Notes: generated from the letters alone by a model not told the origin. A stretch of DNA of 64,000 nt from Nonomuraea angiospora (GCF_014873145.1 NZ_JADBEK010000001.1:8432001-8496000), one strand, 5' to 3'. Shown: positions 40,403-49,348, numbered from the stretch's first letter. Made by a program: numbers and translations.

Positions 40403-41338
40403 ATGCACCGCCTCGCCGCAGTGATCGTCCCTCCCGTGCTGGGGTTCGACGTCTCGATCCCGCTCATGGTGTTCAACAGCGTTCCGCACTACGACGTACG
40501 CGTCTGCACGGCGCGACCCGGCCCCGTGCCGACCGTCGGGGGCCCCGACGTGGTGGTGACGCACGGCCTGGAGACGCTGGAGGACGCCGACACGGTGATC
40601 GCGGTCGGCAGCGGCGGCGAGCAGGCTCCTCCGGAGGTCCTCGACGCCCTGCGGAAGGCCGCGGCCGGCGGCGCGCGGATCGCCTCGCTGTGCACGGGCG
40701 CGTTCGTGCTGGCCCAGGCCGGTCTGCTCGACGGGCGCCGCGCCACCACCCACTGGGGGCTGGCCGGCGACCTCGCCGCCCGCTTCCCGGCGATCGAGGT
40801 GCGGCCCGACGTCCTGTTCGTCGAGGACGACGGCGTCTTCACCTCGGCGGGCGCCGCGGCCGCCATCGACCTGTGCCTGCACCTGATCAGGCTCGACTAC
40901 GGGGCGGCGGTGGCCAACACGGCCGCGCGGCTCGCGGTCGTCTCTCCCGTACGGCCGGGCGGGCAGGCCCAGTTCATCGAGACCCCGCTGCCTCCCGAGC
41001 GCGGCACCTCGCTCGCCCCCACCCGGGCCTGGGCGCTGGAGCACCTCGACCGCCCGCTCACCCTGGCCGACCTGGCCCGCCACGCCAGGATCAGCGTGCG
41101 CACCCTGACCAGGCGCTTCCACGCGGAGACCGGGCTGAGCCCGCTGCAGTGGCTGCTGCACCGGCGCGTCGACCGGGCCAGGGAACTGCTGGAGACCACC
41201 GGGCTGCCGATGGACCAGGTGGCCGGGCGCAGCGGCCTGGGCAGCGCCGACTCCCTCCGCAAACACCTGGTCAGCCGGGTCGGCCTCACTCCCACGGCCT
41301 ACCGCGCGAGCTTCACCCGGGAGCCCCTTCCGTCATAG
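40403..41338 (+). CDS. GlxA-type transcriptional regulator (DJ-1/PfpI plus AraC)
   Basis: A 311-aa regulator. Residues 1-170 are a DJ-1/PfpI amidotransferase-like domain with the nucleophile-elbow cysteine in IASLCTGAFVLAQAGLLDGRRATTHW near residue 97; residues about 205-311 carry two AraC helix-turn-helices (LADLARHARISVRTLTRRFH and MDQVAGRSGLGSADSLRKHL). The start at 40403 has a GGAGG site. It is divergent from the SDR gene, and this gene pair recurs in actinomycetes. Confidence 0.93.
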   Translation: MHRLAAVIVPPVLGFDVSIPLMVFNSVPHYDVRVCTARPGPVPTVGGPDVVVTHGLETLEDADTVIAVGSGGEQAPPEVLDALRKAAAGGARIASLCTGAFVLAQAGLLDGRRATTHWGLAGDLAARFPAIEVRPDVLFVEDDGVFTSAGAAAAIDLCLHLIRLDYGAAVANTAARLAVVSPVRPGGQAQFIETPLPPERGTSLAPTRAWALEHLDRPLTLADLARHARISVRTLTRRFHAETGLSPLQWLLHRRVDRARELLETTGLPMDQVAGRSGLGSADSLRKHLVSRVGLTPTAYRASFTREPLPS

Positions 41339-41392
41339 GGGCCCGGGAGTGCGAGAAGCCGGAACGTACGGGGGGTCCTGATAAACGGCTGA

Positions 41393-41665
41393 TCAGAGGA
41401 ACAGTATTCTCCGCGGATTTCCATCGGATTCCACGATGGCCAGCTCATGGCCCTGCGCGAGCTGGTCCTCGACGAATTTCCAGATGGTGATGGCGCGGCG
41501 GATCGCCTCGGTGAACGACAGGCCCTTGCGGTCGGCCAGTGCCTTGAACGTGTGCGCGGTTTCGTGGCTCAGATTGACGGACAGCCGGACGAAATTGCCG
41601 TTGTTGTTGCTCCTCTCCTGCTCGTGCCTGGTGTCCTTGCCGGTGGACTCACGCATCATGGTCAT
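41393..41665 (-). CDS. Ribbon-helix-helix (CopG/Arc-like) protein
   Basis: A 90-aa protein with the RHH fold in FVRLSVNLSHETAHTFKALADRKGLSFTEAIRRAI: one beta strand and two helices, as in CopG antitoxins and small regulators. The C-terminal part (WKFVEDQLAQGHELAIVESDGN) forms the usual extension seen in stand-alone actinobacterial RHH proteins. No toxin gene is adjacent. Met3 or Met4 could also be the start. Confidence 0.8.
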   Translation of the reverse strand: MTMMRESTGKDTRHEQERSNNNGNFVRLSVNLSHETAHTFKALADRKGLSFTEAIRRAITIWKFVEDQLAQGHELAIVESDGNPRRILFL

Positions 41666-41947
41666 TCTCCTGGCCCTGGGGGATAAGGGGGCACGTGGAG
41701 TAGGGGGCGGGGATGCTCCGACGTCTCGCTGCTCTCGGTCCTCATCGTGGGTGCATGCTGTTTATACACGCCGGCCTGCCATGAGGACCGGGTCGAATCC
41801 GTGCCGAGTGTTGTCCTGCCACACCTCGAATGAAGAACGTTATACCGGCGCTGAAAGATCTCCTCCCCTGCCTCATATGCGATTAATTCTGGCAAATCGT
41901 ATGCGTCGTGGCATCATGAAATGCGGGCTAAATGCGCGCCCGAATAG

Positions 41948-42451
41948 CTATTGCGGGCTCGGGCCCTCCAGAAGCGACAACCAGGTGCGATCAGGGCAGA
42001 CGCGGGCGATCTCCGATGGTGAGAGCCAGTCCGCCCTGGTGCTCTCCGAGCCGGCCGGCGGATGGGTCGGCCGGCCGGGATGCGGGAGCCGGGCCCTGAA
42101 CATCACCATGTACGTCAGCGGCGGGTAGCGGTAGCCGGCCGGGGCCGCGTCCAGGAGCTCGATGCGCTGCCAGGCGAAGGCGGACAGCGCGGTGGCCGGC
42201 AGGCGCAGGCCCGTCTCCTCGTACAGCTCCCTCGCCGCGGCGTCGAGGGCCGTCTCGCCCGGTTCGAGGTGGCCGCCGGGGATGTCCCACCCGCGGCCCT
42301 CCTCGTCCACGCACGTCATGAGCGTTCTGCCGGTCTGGTCCGAGACGAACGCGAACGCCGACGTGGTCTTGTCCACAGGCGGGAGGGCCGGGGACAGGAT
42401 CACGTCCAGGCGATGGCGTACGGGGATCCAGGGGACCGTCAGATGAGTCAT
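41948..42451 (-). CDS. Nudix hydrolase
   Basis: The Nudix box [24 protein letters not shown] is complete near residues 60-82 (G-x5-E-x7-REUxEExGU). The protein of 167 aa has no extra domain and no signal. Substrate within nucleoside diphosphate-X compounds cannot be inferred. It sits 12 bases from the ABC permease on the same strand, downstream of it. Confidence 0.92.
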   Translation of the reverse strand: MTHLTVPWIPVRHRLDVILSPALPPVDKTTSAFAFVSDQTGRTLMTCVDEEGRGWDIPGGHLEPGETALDAAARELYEETGLRLPATALSAFAWQRIELLDAAPAGYRYPPLTYMVMFRARLPHPGRPTHPPAGSESTRADWLSPSEIARVCPDRTWLSLLEGPSPQ

Positions 42452-42463
42452 CCCTCAAGGGTC

Positions 42464-43207
42464 TCAGACACCCCGGCGCATGGCCCGGTTGCCCAGATAC
42501 AGGCCGATCGCGGCTATCGCGCAGGCGGCGGCGGTCCCGTAAAGGATCGAGGGGCTTGTCAGGTTTCCGGAGAAGAGGGCTCGCTGGGCTTCGACGATGT
42601 ACGTGACCGGATTCGCGTACCCGACCGCCCGCAGCCACGCCGGAGCCGTCTCCATGGGCAGCAGCACCCCCGAGAGGAGGAGCAGGGGGAACATGACCGA
42701 CTGGCTGACGACGTAGAAGAGCGTGCCGCTGGGCGCCGACTTGATGGCCAGCACGAACGACAGCGAGCCCAGGCCGACGCCGAAGACGACGAGCTGCGCC
42801 AGGCCCGCCAGGACGCCCGCCGGATACAGCTCGAAGCCCAGGGGGACGGCCAGCACGATGATCAGGACGGCCTGGGCCAGCAGCACGATCATGGTCTTCA
42901 TCGTCCGGCCCACCAGCATCGCCGTACGGTTCAGCGGGGTGACCATCAGGCGCTCCAGCGAGCCGCCGATCAGCTCGACCAGCAGGGTGTAGCCGGAGGA
43001 CATGGGGCCCGTCAGGCACATCATGACCAGGATCCCCGGCACGAACCACTGCCACGACGACCCGACCGCCCCGTCCAGCAGCGACCCGAACAGGAACAGG
43101 AACAGCAGCGGCTGCCCCATCTCGAACAGCAGCCCGACCGAGTCGCGCAGGACCGGCCTGAACTCGCGCGAGAAGACGGTGGCGGTGTCACGAAAGAATG
43201 TCGTCAT
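42464..43207 (-). CDS. ABC-2 type permease (DrrB-like)
   Basis: A 247-aa permease with six membrane segments, including LLFLFLFGSLLDGAVGS, MIVLLAQAVLIIVLAVPLGF and the C-terminal ACAIAAIGLYLGNRAMRRGV. The ABC-2 pattern FPLLLLSGVLLPMETAPAWLRAVGYANPVTYIVEAQRALF near residue 180 is the daunorubicin-resistance DrrB signature. It overlaps the ATPase gene by 20 bases. The pair should export a hydrophobic drug or lipid. Confidence 0.93.
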   Translation of the reverse strand: MTTFFRDTATVFSREFRPVLRDSVGLLFEMGQPLLFLFLFGSLLDGAVGSSWQWFVPGILVMMCLTGPMSSGYTLLVELIGGSLERLMVTPLNRTAMLVGRTMKTMIVLLAQAVLIIVLAVPLGFELYPAGVLAGLAQLVVFGVGLGSLSFVLAIKSAPSGTLFYVVSQSVMFPLLLLSGVLLPMETAPAWLRAVGYANPVTYIVEAQRALFSGNLTSPSILYGTAAACAIAAIGLYLGNRAMRRGV

Positions 43208-44132
43208 CGGTGAGGCTTCTCCCGGTAAGAGCGAGGAACACGTCGTCGAGCGTCGGACGGATGGTCTCGGCGGTGGTGACCTTGATGCCGGAGCCGTCCA
43301 GGGTTCTGAGGTAGTCGGGGAGCGCGGCGGCCGCGTTGGGGACGCGCAGGCGCACGGTGGTCCCGTCGGCGGCGCCCCCGCCGCCGAGCTCCGCGGCCCT
43401 GCGCGCCTCCTCCTCCGTGCTGGTGGTGATCGTGATGTGGTCGCCGGCGAGGTCGTTCTTGAGCTGCTCGGCGGTGCCGTCCGCGATGATCCGGCCGTTG
43501 TCGATGATCACCACGCGTTCGGCCATGTTGTCGGCTTCCTCCAGGTAGTGGGTGGTCAGGAACAGCGTCGTCCCGTACGTCTCCCGCAGCCGGAGGATGT
43601 GCTGCCAGATGTCGGCGCGGCTCTTCGGGTCGAGACCGGTCGAGGGCTCGTCGAGGAAGAGCAGGCCGGGTCGGTGGATGAGGCCGAGCGCGATGTCCAG
43701 GCGGCGGCGCTGGCCGCCCGAGAGCGTGCCGGGGCGCCGCTTGGCCAGCGCTCTGAGGTCGAGCAGGTCGAGCAGCTCCTCGGCGCGGGCGCTCGCCTGC
43801 CTGGCGTCCAGTCCGTAGCAGCGGCCCTGGGTGACCAGCTCGTCGCGGACGAGGAAGTTCTCGCCCGCGCTGTTGCGCTGGCCCACGTAGCCGATACGGG
43901 CGCGCACGCCCGCCGGGTCCTTGGCCACGTCGTGGCCCGCCACCATGGCGGTGCCCGAGGTGGGCGGCAGGAGGGTCGTGAGCATGCGCAGGGTGGTGGA
44001 CTTGCCCGCGCCGTTGGGCCCCAGGAAGGCGACGAGCTGGCCGGCCTCCACCTCCAGGTCGATGCCGCGTACGGCTTCCACCCGCTCCTTCTTGACTTTG
44101 AACACACGGGTCAGTCCCCGGGTATGGATCAT
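43188..44132 (-). CDS. ABC transporter ATPase (DrrA-like)
   Basis: A 314-aa ATPase. Walker A is GPNGAGKSTTLRML near residue 40, signature GTLSGGQRRRLDIALGL near 140, Walker B LLFLDEPSTGLDPKSRADIW near 160, and TTHYLEEADNMAERVVIIDNG is the DrrA motif. The extra C-terminal domain of about 90 residues (TTVRLRVPNAAAALPDYL) binds the permease. Overlap with the permease indicates coupled translation. The leader toward 44.3 kb contains the divergent kinase promoter. Confidence 0.95.
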   Translation of the reverse strand: MIHTRGLTRVFKVKKERVEAVRGIDLEVEAGQLVAFLGPNGAGKSTTLRMLTTLLPPTSGTAMVAGHDVAKDPAGVRARIGYVGQRNSAGENFLVRDELVTQGRCYGLDARQASARAEELLDLLDLRALAKRRPGTLSGGQRRRLDIALGLIHRPGLLFLDEPSTGLDPKSRADIWQHILRLRETYGTTLFLTTHYLEEADNMAERVVIIDNGRIIADGTAEQLKNDLAGDHITITTSTEEEARRAAELGGGGAADGTTVRLRVPNAAAALPDYLRTLDGSGIKVTTAETIRPTLDDVFLALTGRSLTDDDILS

Positions 44133-44379
44133 GGTCGGCCTCTCCGGGCATGGCGAAATAACCCCTGGTCGGGGGCGCGATTGAGGATCGGATCAAGTTT
44201 GTGCAGGTTCAATCCGGTTTGGCAAACGTGAATGTCACGTTCATAAAGGGCTCTCACCTGCGGAAACGCCTTTTCTGAAGGCGGCCCGTGACGGTGGATT
44301 TCGGGGCGCTGAGGTGCGGTTTTCCGGCTGTTCCGAAGATTTCCGGCCGGGGCTGGCAGCATGGCTGATCGTGTGCCGG

Positions 44380-44913
44380 ATGGTGGTGTTGGTGAACGGG
44401 TTGCCGGGGGCCGGGAAGACCACGGTCGCGCGAGCGCTGGGGCGGGCGCTCGGTCTGCCGGTCTTCAGCAAGGACGACCTCAAGGAGACGCTGGCCGACA
44501 TGCTCGAACGGCCGCCCGGGGTGGGCGAGCGGGAGTGGAGCAGGCGGCTGGGGGCGGCCGCCGGGGAGAGCATGTGGACGCTGCTGGCGAGCGCCGGGCG
44601 GGGCGCGGTGCTGGAGAGCCCCTGGCTGGCGCCGACGCGGCCGCTGGTGCTCGCCGGACTCGAGCGGGCCGGGGTCGAGGCCCGGGCGGAGGTGCGCGAG
44701 GTCTGGTGCGCGGTGCCGCCGGAGCTGGCCAGGCACCGGTACGAACGGCGGGTGCGGCACGCGATCCACGGCGAGACCCGGCTCGGGGACGAGCGCTGGG
44801 CGGAATGGGCGGCGGGGGCGCGGCCCCTGGGAGTGGGGACGATCTATTGGGTTGATACCTCAAAAACAGTCGATATTTCGGGACTTGCGGGATTGTGTCA
44901 GGCTCCGCAATGA
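44380..44913 (+). CDS. P-loop kinase-like ATPase (zeta-toxin/AAA_33 type)
   Basis: The product of about 177 aa starts MVVLVNGLPGAGKTTVARAL, with Walker A GLPGAGKTT, and SKDDLKETLADML supplies the base-recognition DD. GRGAVLESPWLAPTRPLVL and RHRYERRVRHAIH provide the lid arginines. It resembles small kinases and chloramphenicol-phosphotransferase-like enzymes; substrate unknown. A GTG at 44371 adds three residues. The stop overlaps the GH25 start (ATGA), an odd pair that suggests coupled translation rather than a shared pathway. Confidence 0.75.
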   Translation: MVVLVNGLPGAGKTTVARALGRALGLPVFSKDDLKETLADMLERPPGVGEREWSRRLGAAAGESMWTLLASAGRGAVLESPWLAPTRPLVLAGLERAGVEARAEVREVWCAVPPELARHRYERRVRHAIHGETRLGDERWAEWAAGARPLGVGTIYWVDTSKTVDISGLAGLCQAPQ

Positions 44914-45926
44914 TCTCCCGCGTGAAAAGTCTGTGGGTAATTGCGGTAATTGCTGCCTTAGGCATGGGTGGAGTCGCGGAGGCGGCCGACGGTGTGCCCG
45001 GGGTCGACGTCAGTAACTGGACGGGCGAGGTCGACTGGGGAAGCGTGGCCTCCGGGGGTGCGAAGTTCGCGTTCGTCCAGGCCACCGAGGGGACGAACTA
45101 CCGCAACCCCAGTTTCGACGCCCAGTACGGCGGCGCCGCGGGGGCCGGGCTGATCCGGGGCGCATATCACTTTGCGCAACCACACGAATCCGACGGGACG
45201 GCTCAGGCCGACTATTTCCTGCAGAACGGCGGCAACTGGATCAGCGACGGTCAAACGCTGCCCGGAGTGCTCGATATCGAGGACAACCCGTACAAGGACA
45301 AGAACGGCAAGAACAACTGCTACGACCTGTCCGCCGAGGACATGGTCAACTGGATCAAGGACTTCACGAAGAAGTACCACGAGGCCACCGGCCGCCGCGC
45401 GATCATCTACACCACCACGAGCTGGTGGCAGACCTGTACGGGGAACTCCGACAAGTTCAAGTCCAACCCGCTCTGGCTCGCCCGCTGGGGCGCTGACCCC
45501 GGTGAGCTGCCGAAGGGCTGGAAGCGGCACACGTTCTGGCAGTCGGCGGAGAAGGGCACGCTGGCCGGTGGGCAGAACTCGTTCAACGGCTCCGAGTCCC
45601 AGCTCAAGGAGCTGGCCAACCCGCCGGCCGAGGTGACGGTCTCGGGCGCGGCCCGCAACCGTAAGACGTACACGGTCACCGTCTCGAACACCGGCCCGCA
45701 CCCCGTCAAGGACGTCAAGGTGTCGGGGCGGGCGTTCGGCGGGCAGCGCGTGGTGAAGGCGCCCGGGTGCAAGTTCAGCGGCACGGCGGTGCTGTGCCAG
45801 GTGGGTGAGCTGACGCGGGGACAGAAGACGACGTTCACGATCACCACGAAGCCGTCCAGGTCGAAGGGCACGGTCGGCCTCTACGTCACCGTGGGCTCCG
45901 TGAAACTGACCCTCAAGACCCGCTGA
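44910..45926 (+). CDS. Secreted GH25 lysozyme (N-acetylmuramidase)
   Basis: A 338-aa exported protein. The signal (VKSLWVIAVIAALGMGGVAEA) ends near AEAADG. The GH25 barrel is residues about 33-230: GVDVSNWTGEVDW holds the first catalytic Asp, PGVLDIEDNPYKD near residue 122 the DxE motif, and GRRAIIYTTTSWWQ and LWLARWGADPGELPKGW follow. The C-terminal ~100 residues (VTVSGAARNRKTYTVTVSNTGPHPVKDVKVSGRAFGGQ) are a DUF11-like bacterial surface domain. It hydrolyses peptidoglycan, either its own or a competitor's. Two copies of a divergent Pro-rich tail are absent. Confidence 0.92.
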   Translation: MISRVKSLWVIAVIAALGMGGVAEAADGVPGVDVSNWTGEVDWGSVASGGAKFAFVQATEGTNYRNPSFDAQYGGAAGAGLIRGAYHFAQPHESDGTAQADYFLQNGGNWISDGQTLPGVLDIEDNPYKDKNGKNNCYDLSAEDMVNWIKDFTKKYHEATGRRAIIYTTTSWWQTCTGNSDKFKSNPLWLARWGADPGELPKGWKRHTFWQSAEKGTLAGGQNSFNGSESQLKELANPPAEVTVSGAARNRKTYTVTVSNTGPHPVKDVKVSGRAFGGQRVVKAPGCKFSGTAVLCQVGELTRGQKTTFTITTKPSRSKGTVGLYVTVGSVKLTLKTR

Positions 45927-45934
45927 CACCCGCC

Positions 45935-46005
45935 CCGAAGCCCCGGAGCCCTGGAGCCCCGGAGCCCCGGAGCCCTGGAACCCCGGAAGCCTGGAAGCGG
46001 CTGGG
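45935..46005. repeat. Short GAGCCC(C/T)GG repeat array
   Basis: Seven or so near-identical copies of a nine-base unit (GAGCCCCGG and variants) lie between the GH25 and NlpC/P60 genes. No function is assigned. Confidence 0.7.
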
Positions 46006-46080
46006 GCCGCCGGGCGCCGTAAATCCCATGAGGCAGGATGACTCCAAGGGGCCATGGAGCTTGTCGGGGGCGGGGACGGT

Positions 46081-46608
46081 ATGAGGCGGTGGCGGCTGGC
46101 AGCAGGGGCGGCGGCGCTGGTCCTGCTGGTCGCCACGGCCTCCGTGCCGCTCGGGCTGTACGTGCCGGAGAACGTCGTGCGGATCGCGTACGAGATCGAG
46201 CAGCGCCGGATCGTCTACTCGTGGGGAGGCGGTCACGCCGAGGAGCCCGGCCCGTCGAAGGGGACCTGCAAGGGATACCGGGGGAAGATCCAGCCCTGCC
46301 CGGCCGCCCGGACGCGCGGGCTCGACTGCTCGGGGTTCGCGCGATGGGTGTACGCGCTGGCCAGCGGGTCGGACGTGCTGGGGCCTGGGAACACCGACGA
46401 TCACGTACGGCGGATGCGGCGGGTCCAGGTGGCCATGCCGGGGGACCTGGTGTTCTTCGGAAAAATCACGAAAAAAGCCCCCAAAACCCATCACGTAGGC
46501 ATATATCTCGGCAACGGGAAGATGATGAACGCGCCCGAGACCGGGGCAGTGGTGCGCGTGGACGACATTGCCCGCCGGAAGGACTTCTTGGGTTTCTACC
46601 GGCTCTGA
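46081..46608 (+). CDS. NlpC/P60 peptidoglycan endopeptidase
   Basis: A 175-aa protein with a membrane-targeting start (RRWRLAAGAAALVLLVATASVPLGLY) and the cysteine-peptidase domain: the nucleophile in RGLDCSGFARWVYALASG near residue 84, the histidine in THHVGIYLGNGKMMNAPETG near 140, and VRVDDIARRKDFLGFYR. It cuts the stem peptide or cross-link of peptidoglycan. Start 46081 has a GGGGAC site. It is a likely functional partner of the GH25 lysozyme, but is not in the same operon. Confidence 0.9.
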   Translation: MRRWRLAAGAAALVLLVATASVPLGLYVPENVVRIAYEIEQRRIVYSWGGGHAEEPGPSKGTCKGYRGKIQPCPAARTRGLDCSGFARWVYALASGSDVLGPGNTDDHVRRMRRVQVAMPGDLVFFGKITKKAPKTHHVGIYLGNGKMMNAPETGAVVRVDDIARRKDFLGFYRL

Positions 46609-46681
46609 ACTGATTCGGTATGGCCTGTAACGCGTGTGGCATGGCAAAAATTGAGAGACCCGGCGGCTACTGTGTGCCGCT

Positions 46682-46912
46682 ATGGACAGGCGATGGGTCG
46701 GCCTCGACGGCTACGAGGTCGTAGGCGTGGTGCGGGGCGGTCAGCAGTTGCTGCGGGTGCTCCGCCACGGGTGGGTGGTCGCCGACTGCACCTCTGTGGC
46801 GGAGGTGGCCGGCCACGTCGACCTGGCCGACCTGTGCGAGGTCATCGAACTGCCGACGTGGCGGCGGACGGAAGAGCGCGCGGAGGCCCGAACGAGTTCG
46901 CATCATCGCTGA
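46682..46912 (+). CDS. Conserved small protein upstream of tRNA-Thr
   Basis: A 76-aa product (MDRRWVGLDGYEVVGVVRGGQQLLRVLRHGWVVAD) with a regular beta-rich pattern and no known domain. Its good codon pattern and the position just before tRNA-Thr make a real gene likely. The polar tail (EERAEARTSSHHR) may be variable. Confidence 0.6.
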   Translation: MDRRWVGLDGYEVVGVVRGGQQLLRVLRHGWVVADCTSVAEVAGHVDLADLCEVIELPTWRRTEERAEARTSSHHR

Positions 46913-46951
46913 GTGCCGTGTATGGTTACACCTGTCCGCAGCGCCGGACAG

Positions 46952-47024
46952 GCCCCTATAGCTCAGTCGGCAGAGCGTCTCCATGGTAAGGAGAAGGTCA
47001 ACGGTTCGATTCCGTTTGGGGGCT
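46952..47024 (+). tRNA. tRNA-Thr (GGT)
   Basis: The acceptor stem is GCCCCTA/TGGGGGC with discriminator T, the D-arm AGCTCAGTCGGCAGAGC, the anticodon stem TCTCC/GGAGA around a loop ATGGTAA giving anticodon GGT, and the T-arm ACGG-TTCGATT-CCGT. There is no encoded CCA. The 73-nt cloverleaf is complete. Confidence 0.95.
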
Positions 47025-47042
47025 CTCGCTCTGAACAACCAC

Positions 47043-47077
47043 AACGCCCGACCCGCCAGCTCGCGGGGCCGGGCGTT
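47043..47077 (+). terminator. Intrinsic terminator behind tRNA-Thr
   Basis: AACGCCCG and CGGGCGTT pair over eight bp with a further CCCGC/GCGGG inside, and TTTCG follows, 18 bases after the tRNA. Confidence 0.85.
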
Positions 47078-47184
47078 TCGCGTTTCTGGCAACTCCACCA
47101 CGCGAGTGCCGATAAACCCACCCTTAACCACCGCCCCCTGACACCCCCTGGGCCGCCGCCGCCCTGACACCACCCCCCGGGCCG

Positions 47185-47400
47185 CCACCCGCTGTCCGGT
47201 CACCCGCTGTCCGGTCACCCGCTGTCCGGTCACCCGCTGTCCGGTCACCCGCTGTCCGGTCACCCGCTGTCCGGTCACCCGCTGTCCGGCCATCCGCTGT
47301 CCGGCCACGACGCCCCCTGTCACCCGCTGTCCGGCCACCCGCTGTCCGGCCACGACGCCCCCTGTCACCCGCTGTCCGGCCACCCGCCGGGCCGTCACCC
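47185..47400. repeat. 15-bp minisatellite
   Basis: The unit GCTGTCCGGTCACCC recurs at exactly 15-bp intervals, with unit starts at 47191, 47206, 47221, 47236, 47251, 47266, 47281 and 47296, then three interrupted copies at 47326, 47341 and 47371, where CGACGCCCCCTGT inserts intervene. Confidence 0.95.
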
Positions 47401-47714
47401 CCTCGTGCCGTCACCCCCGGGTTGCCACCTCCCGGGCCGCTACGCCCTCTGCCCCCCGCCGTCCTCAACCCACCCTCCTCCACACACCCCGCCTGCCTTG
47501 CGAGGGTGCGTTGAAGCCCGCCCCATGCGCCGCCCGCCCCATGCGCCGCCCGCGCCCTCTGCGCCGCCCGCCTGCTCTGCGGAGGCGCGCTCATTTCGCG
47601 GTGCCGCGCCTGCGCTACGGGGCTGCGCTTGCCCTGCGATTCCGCGTCCACCCTGCGATGCCGAGCACGCCGTGAGGAGGCGGCTCGCCCTGCGGAGTGT
47701 GCCCATTCCGTGGT

Positions 47715-47848
47715 GCCGCGCCTGTCCTGCGGGGCCGCGCCTGTCCTGCGGGGCCGCGCCTGTCCTGCGGGGCCGCGCCTGTCCTGCGGGGCCGCGCCTG
47801 CCCTGCGGGGCCGCGCCTGCCCTACGGGGCCGCGCCTGCCCTACGGGA
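47715..47848. repeat. 19-bp minisatellite
   Basis: The unit GCCGCGCCTGTCCTGCGGG starts at 47715, 47734, 47753, 47772, 47791, 47810 and 47829, seven nearly identical copies with the last three drifting. The period is not a multiple of three, so coding origin is unlikely. Confidence 0.92.
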
Positions 47849-47974
47849 GTCGCTCCGCCTTGCGGGAGCGTGCTCGTCTTGCGGGGCCGCTCGCCCTGCG
47901 CCGCTCCGCCTGACCGCCAGCGGTGCGGTCCTGTCCCTCCGAAGCGTGCTCGCCTTGCGGTGGCTGGGCTCGCT

Positions 47975-48745
47975 CTACGGCCGACGGCCGGGTCGCTCGT
48001 CCGGGTGGAAGCGCCACGGTGGCGTGTGGATGTCGAAGGGGATCCGGGCCTGCGCCAGGATCGAGTGCGGGGGCGTGTCCGGCGTGATCAGCCCCAGGCG
48101 CTCGAAGAAGGGGAATCTGGCGAAGGCGGCCTCCAGGTGCCGGGGTCGCATGACCGGGTGCCAGATGCTGTAGGCGCCCACCCTGCCGTCTCTGCGCCGG
48201 TACCAGCCCTGGATCGGGTGGGTGAGTTGCTCCAGCCAGTCCGAATCGTTCGTGAAGCCGTCCAGCAGCGCCGGAGCCTGCGGGAGTTCGACCGCCTCGC
48301 ACCGGCCGTCCGCGGACTCCAGGCGCCAGCGGGCCGGCGTGCCCAGCCAGTCGGCCTCGATGCGGATGTGGTCGCGGCGCCACGGCATGCCCCACAGGTG
48401 CTGCGGGATCGCCACGACGGGGTGGTCCAGGCGGGTGCCGAAGAACCAGACCCCCGCCTTGCCGTACGCGGTGACGTAGGCCCGGTAGTTGATCTGCCCG
48501 CAGTTGATCGACGCCTGCGGCAGGAACCGGAAGTGGAAGTCCCGGTCGCGGAAGGCGACGGCGGAGACCAGGGCTCCGGGGCCGTCCCCGAAGGCCGCCT
48601 CCATGGGTGCGAAGTCCTCGGGCAGGTGCCGGGCGAGCGCGTCGGCGTCCACCCGGTAGCTCACGATCGCGAAGTTCTCCAGATCCGTGTGCGCGTGGTG
48701 CCAGCGCGGACGCGGCCGAGGGGTGCCCACGAAGCTCATGCCCAA
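47975..48745 (-). CDS. DUF2071 (YqjF-like) protein
   Basis: A 256-aa acetoacetate-decarboxylase-like fold. Landmarks: SYRVDADALARHLPEDF near residue 30, FRDRDFHFRFLPQASINCGQINYRAYV near 67, and GVWFFGTRLDHPVVAIP near 97. Unlike acetoacetate decarboxylase it lacks an obvious Schiff-base lysine, and DUF2071 proteins have no proven activity. Met3 is an alternative start. It is monocistronic, with minisatellite sequence at its 3' side. Confidence 0.85.
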   Translation of the reverse strand: MGMSFVGTPRPRPRWHHAHTDLENFAIVSYRVDADALARHLPEDFAPMEAAFGDGPGALVSAVAFRDRDFHFRFLPQASINCGQINYRAYVTAYGKAGVWFFGTRLDHPVVAIPQHLWGMPWRRDHIRIEADWLGTPARWRLESADGRCEAVELPQAPALLDGFTNDSDWLEQLTHPIQGWYRRRDGRVGAYSIWHPVMRPRHLEAAFARFPFFERLGLITPDTPPHSILAQARIPFDIHTPPWRFHPDERPGRRP

Positions 48746-49038
48746 AAGGTACGGCCCTTACGGCTGCGCGGGCTGGTGAGATCACGTGCGCCACGGCGAG
48801 ATCCAAGGGCTCTCAGGGGTTGTGCGCCTCGCGCCGGTCGCTGCTACGCTTGCTTCCTCCACTGCTTGATCTTCACGTGGAGTCGGCTGTTCGGGGGCGA
48901 GCATCGCCGATTGGTAATGGATTTCGGTTGTCGGGGGTTCCTGAGGCATACTGGGAGCACCCCACCCGATCGGGCGAGTTACGAATGTGCTCGCTGCGTC
49001 GGGTATCCTCTACGGGCCGGGGTCGTTACCGGCTCAAA

Positions 49039-49112
49039 GGCGGAGTAGCTCAGTCAGGCAGAGCAAACGGCTCATAATCGTTGTGTCGCCGGTTCAAGTC
49101 CGGCCTCCGCTA
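49039..49112 (+). tRNA. tRNA-Met (CAT), elongator
   Basis: Acceptor stem GGCGGAG/CTCCGCT with a G-U first pair and discriminator A, anticodon stem AACGG/TCGTT with loop CTCATAA (anticodon CAT), T-arm GCCGG-TTCAAGT-CCGGC. The initiator-type A-C mismatch pattern and GGG/CCC anticodon stem are missing, so it is the elongator. It lies 71 bases before rpmG. Confidence 0.95.
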
Positions 49113-49183
49113 CTGCCCACTCCCAGGTCAACAGGCCTGGGTACGGGCGTGTCCATGTCCCGAACGTAGAAAGGCACTCCCAA

Positions 49184-49348
49184 GTGGCTGCCACCGACGT
49201 TAGGCCGAAGATCACGCTGGCCTGCCAGGAGTGCAAGCACCGCAACTACATCACGCGGAAGAACCGGCGCAACGACCCGGATCGGCTTGAGCTGAAGAAG
49301 TACTGCCCCAACTGCCGCTGCCACCGCGCGCACCGCGAGACCCGCTAG
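49184..49348 (+). CDS. rpmG: 50S ribosomal protein L33
   Basis: The 54-aa product starts at a GTG ([20 protein letters not shown]) and contains two CxxC pairs, CQEC and CPNC, that bind zinc, so it is the C+ (zinc) form. It is too short for routine frame tracks. The gene order tRNA-Met, rpmG, MaoC, MaoC, murB is a conserved actinobacterial arrangement. Two hairpins follow at once. Confidence 0.95.
   Translation: MAATDVRPKITLACQECKHRNYITRKNRRNDPDRLELKKYCPNCRCHRAHRETR

Larger units (their letters stand above)
47078..47974. other. Non-coding stretch of GC-rich minisatellites
   Basis: Nearly 900 bases between tRNA-Thr and the DUF2071 gene hold two tandem-repeat arrays and related degenerate sequence. 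Frames on both strands are open only because of the composition (Arg/Pro/Cys/Gly), and the 19-bp array breaks every reading frame. I see no gene. Confidence 0.7.

Noticed and set aside
47185..47400. CRISPR-like array
   Set aside because: Unit is 15 bp with no spacers, so it is a minisatellite; no cas genes are present.
47124..47651. Minus-strand frame encoding TAGDR repeats
   Set aside because: Open only because the 15-bp unit is a multiple of three; no start signals, and it runs into other low-complexity sequence.
47405..49048. 547-aa plus-strand frame rich in CPAGPRLSCGAAP
   Set aside because: Derived from the 19-bp array and the antisense of the DUF2071 gene. The cysteine richness is compositional.
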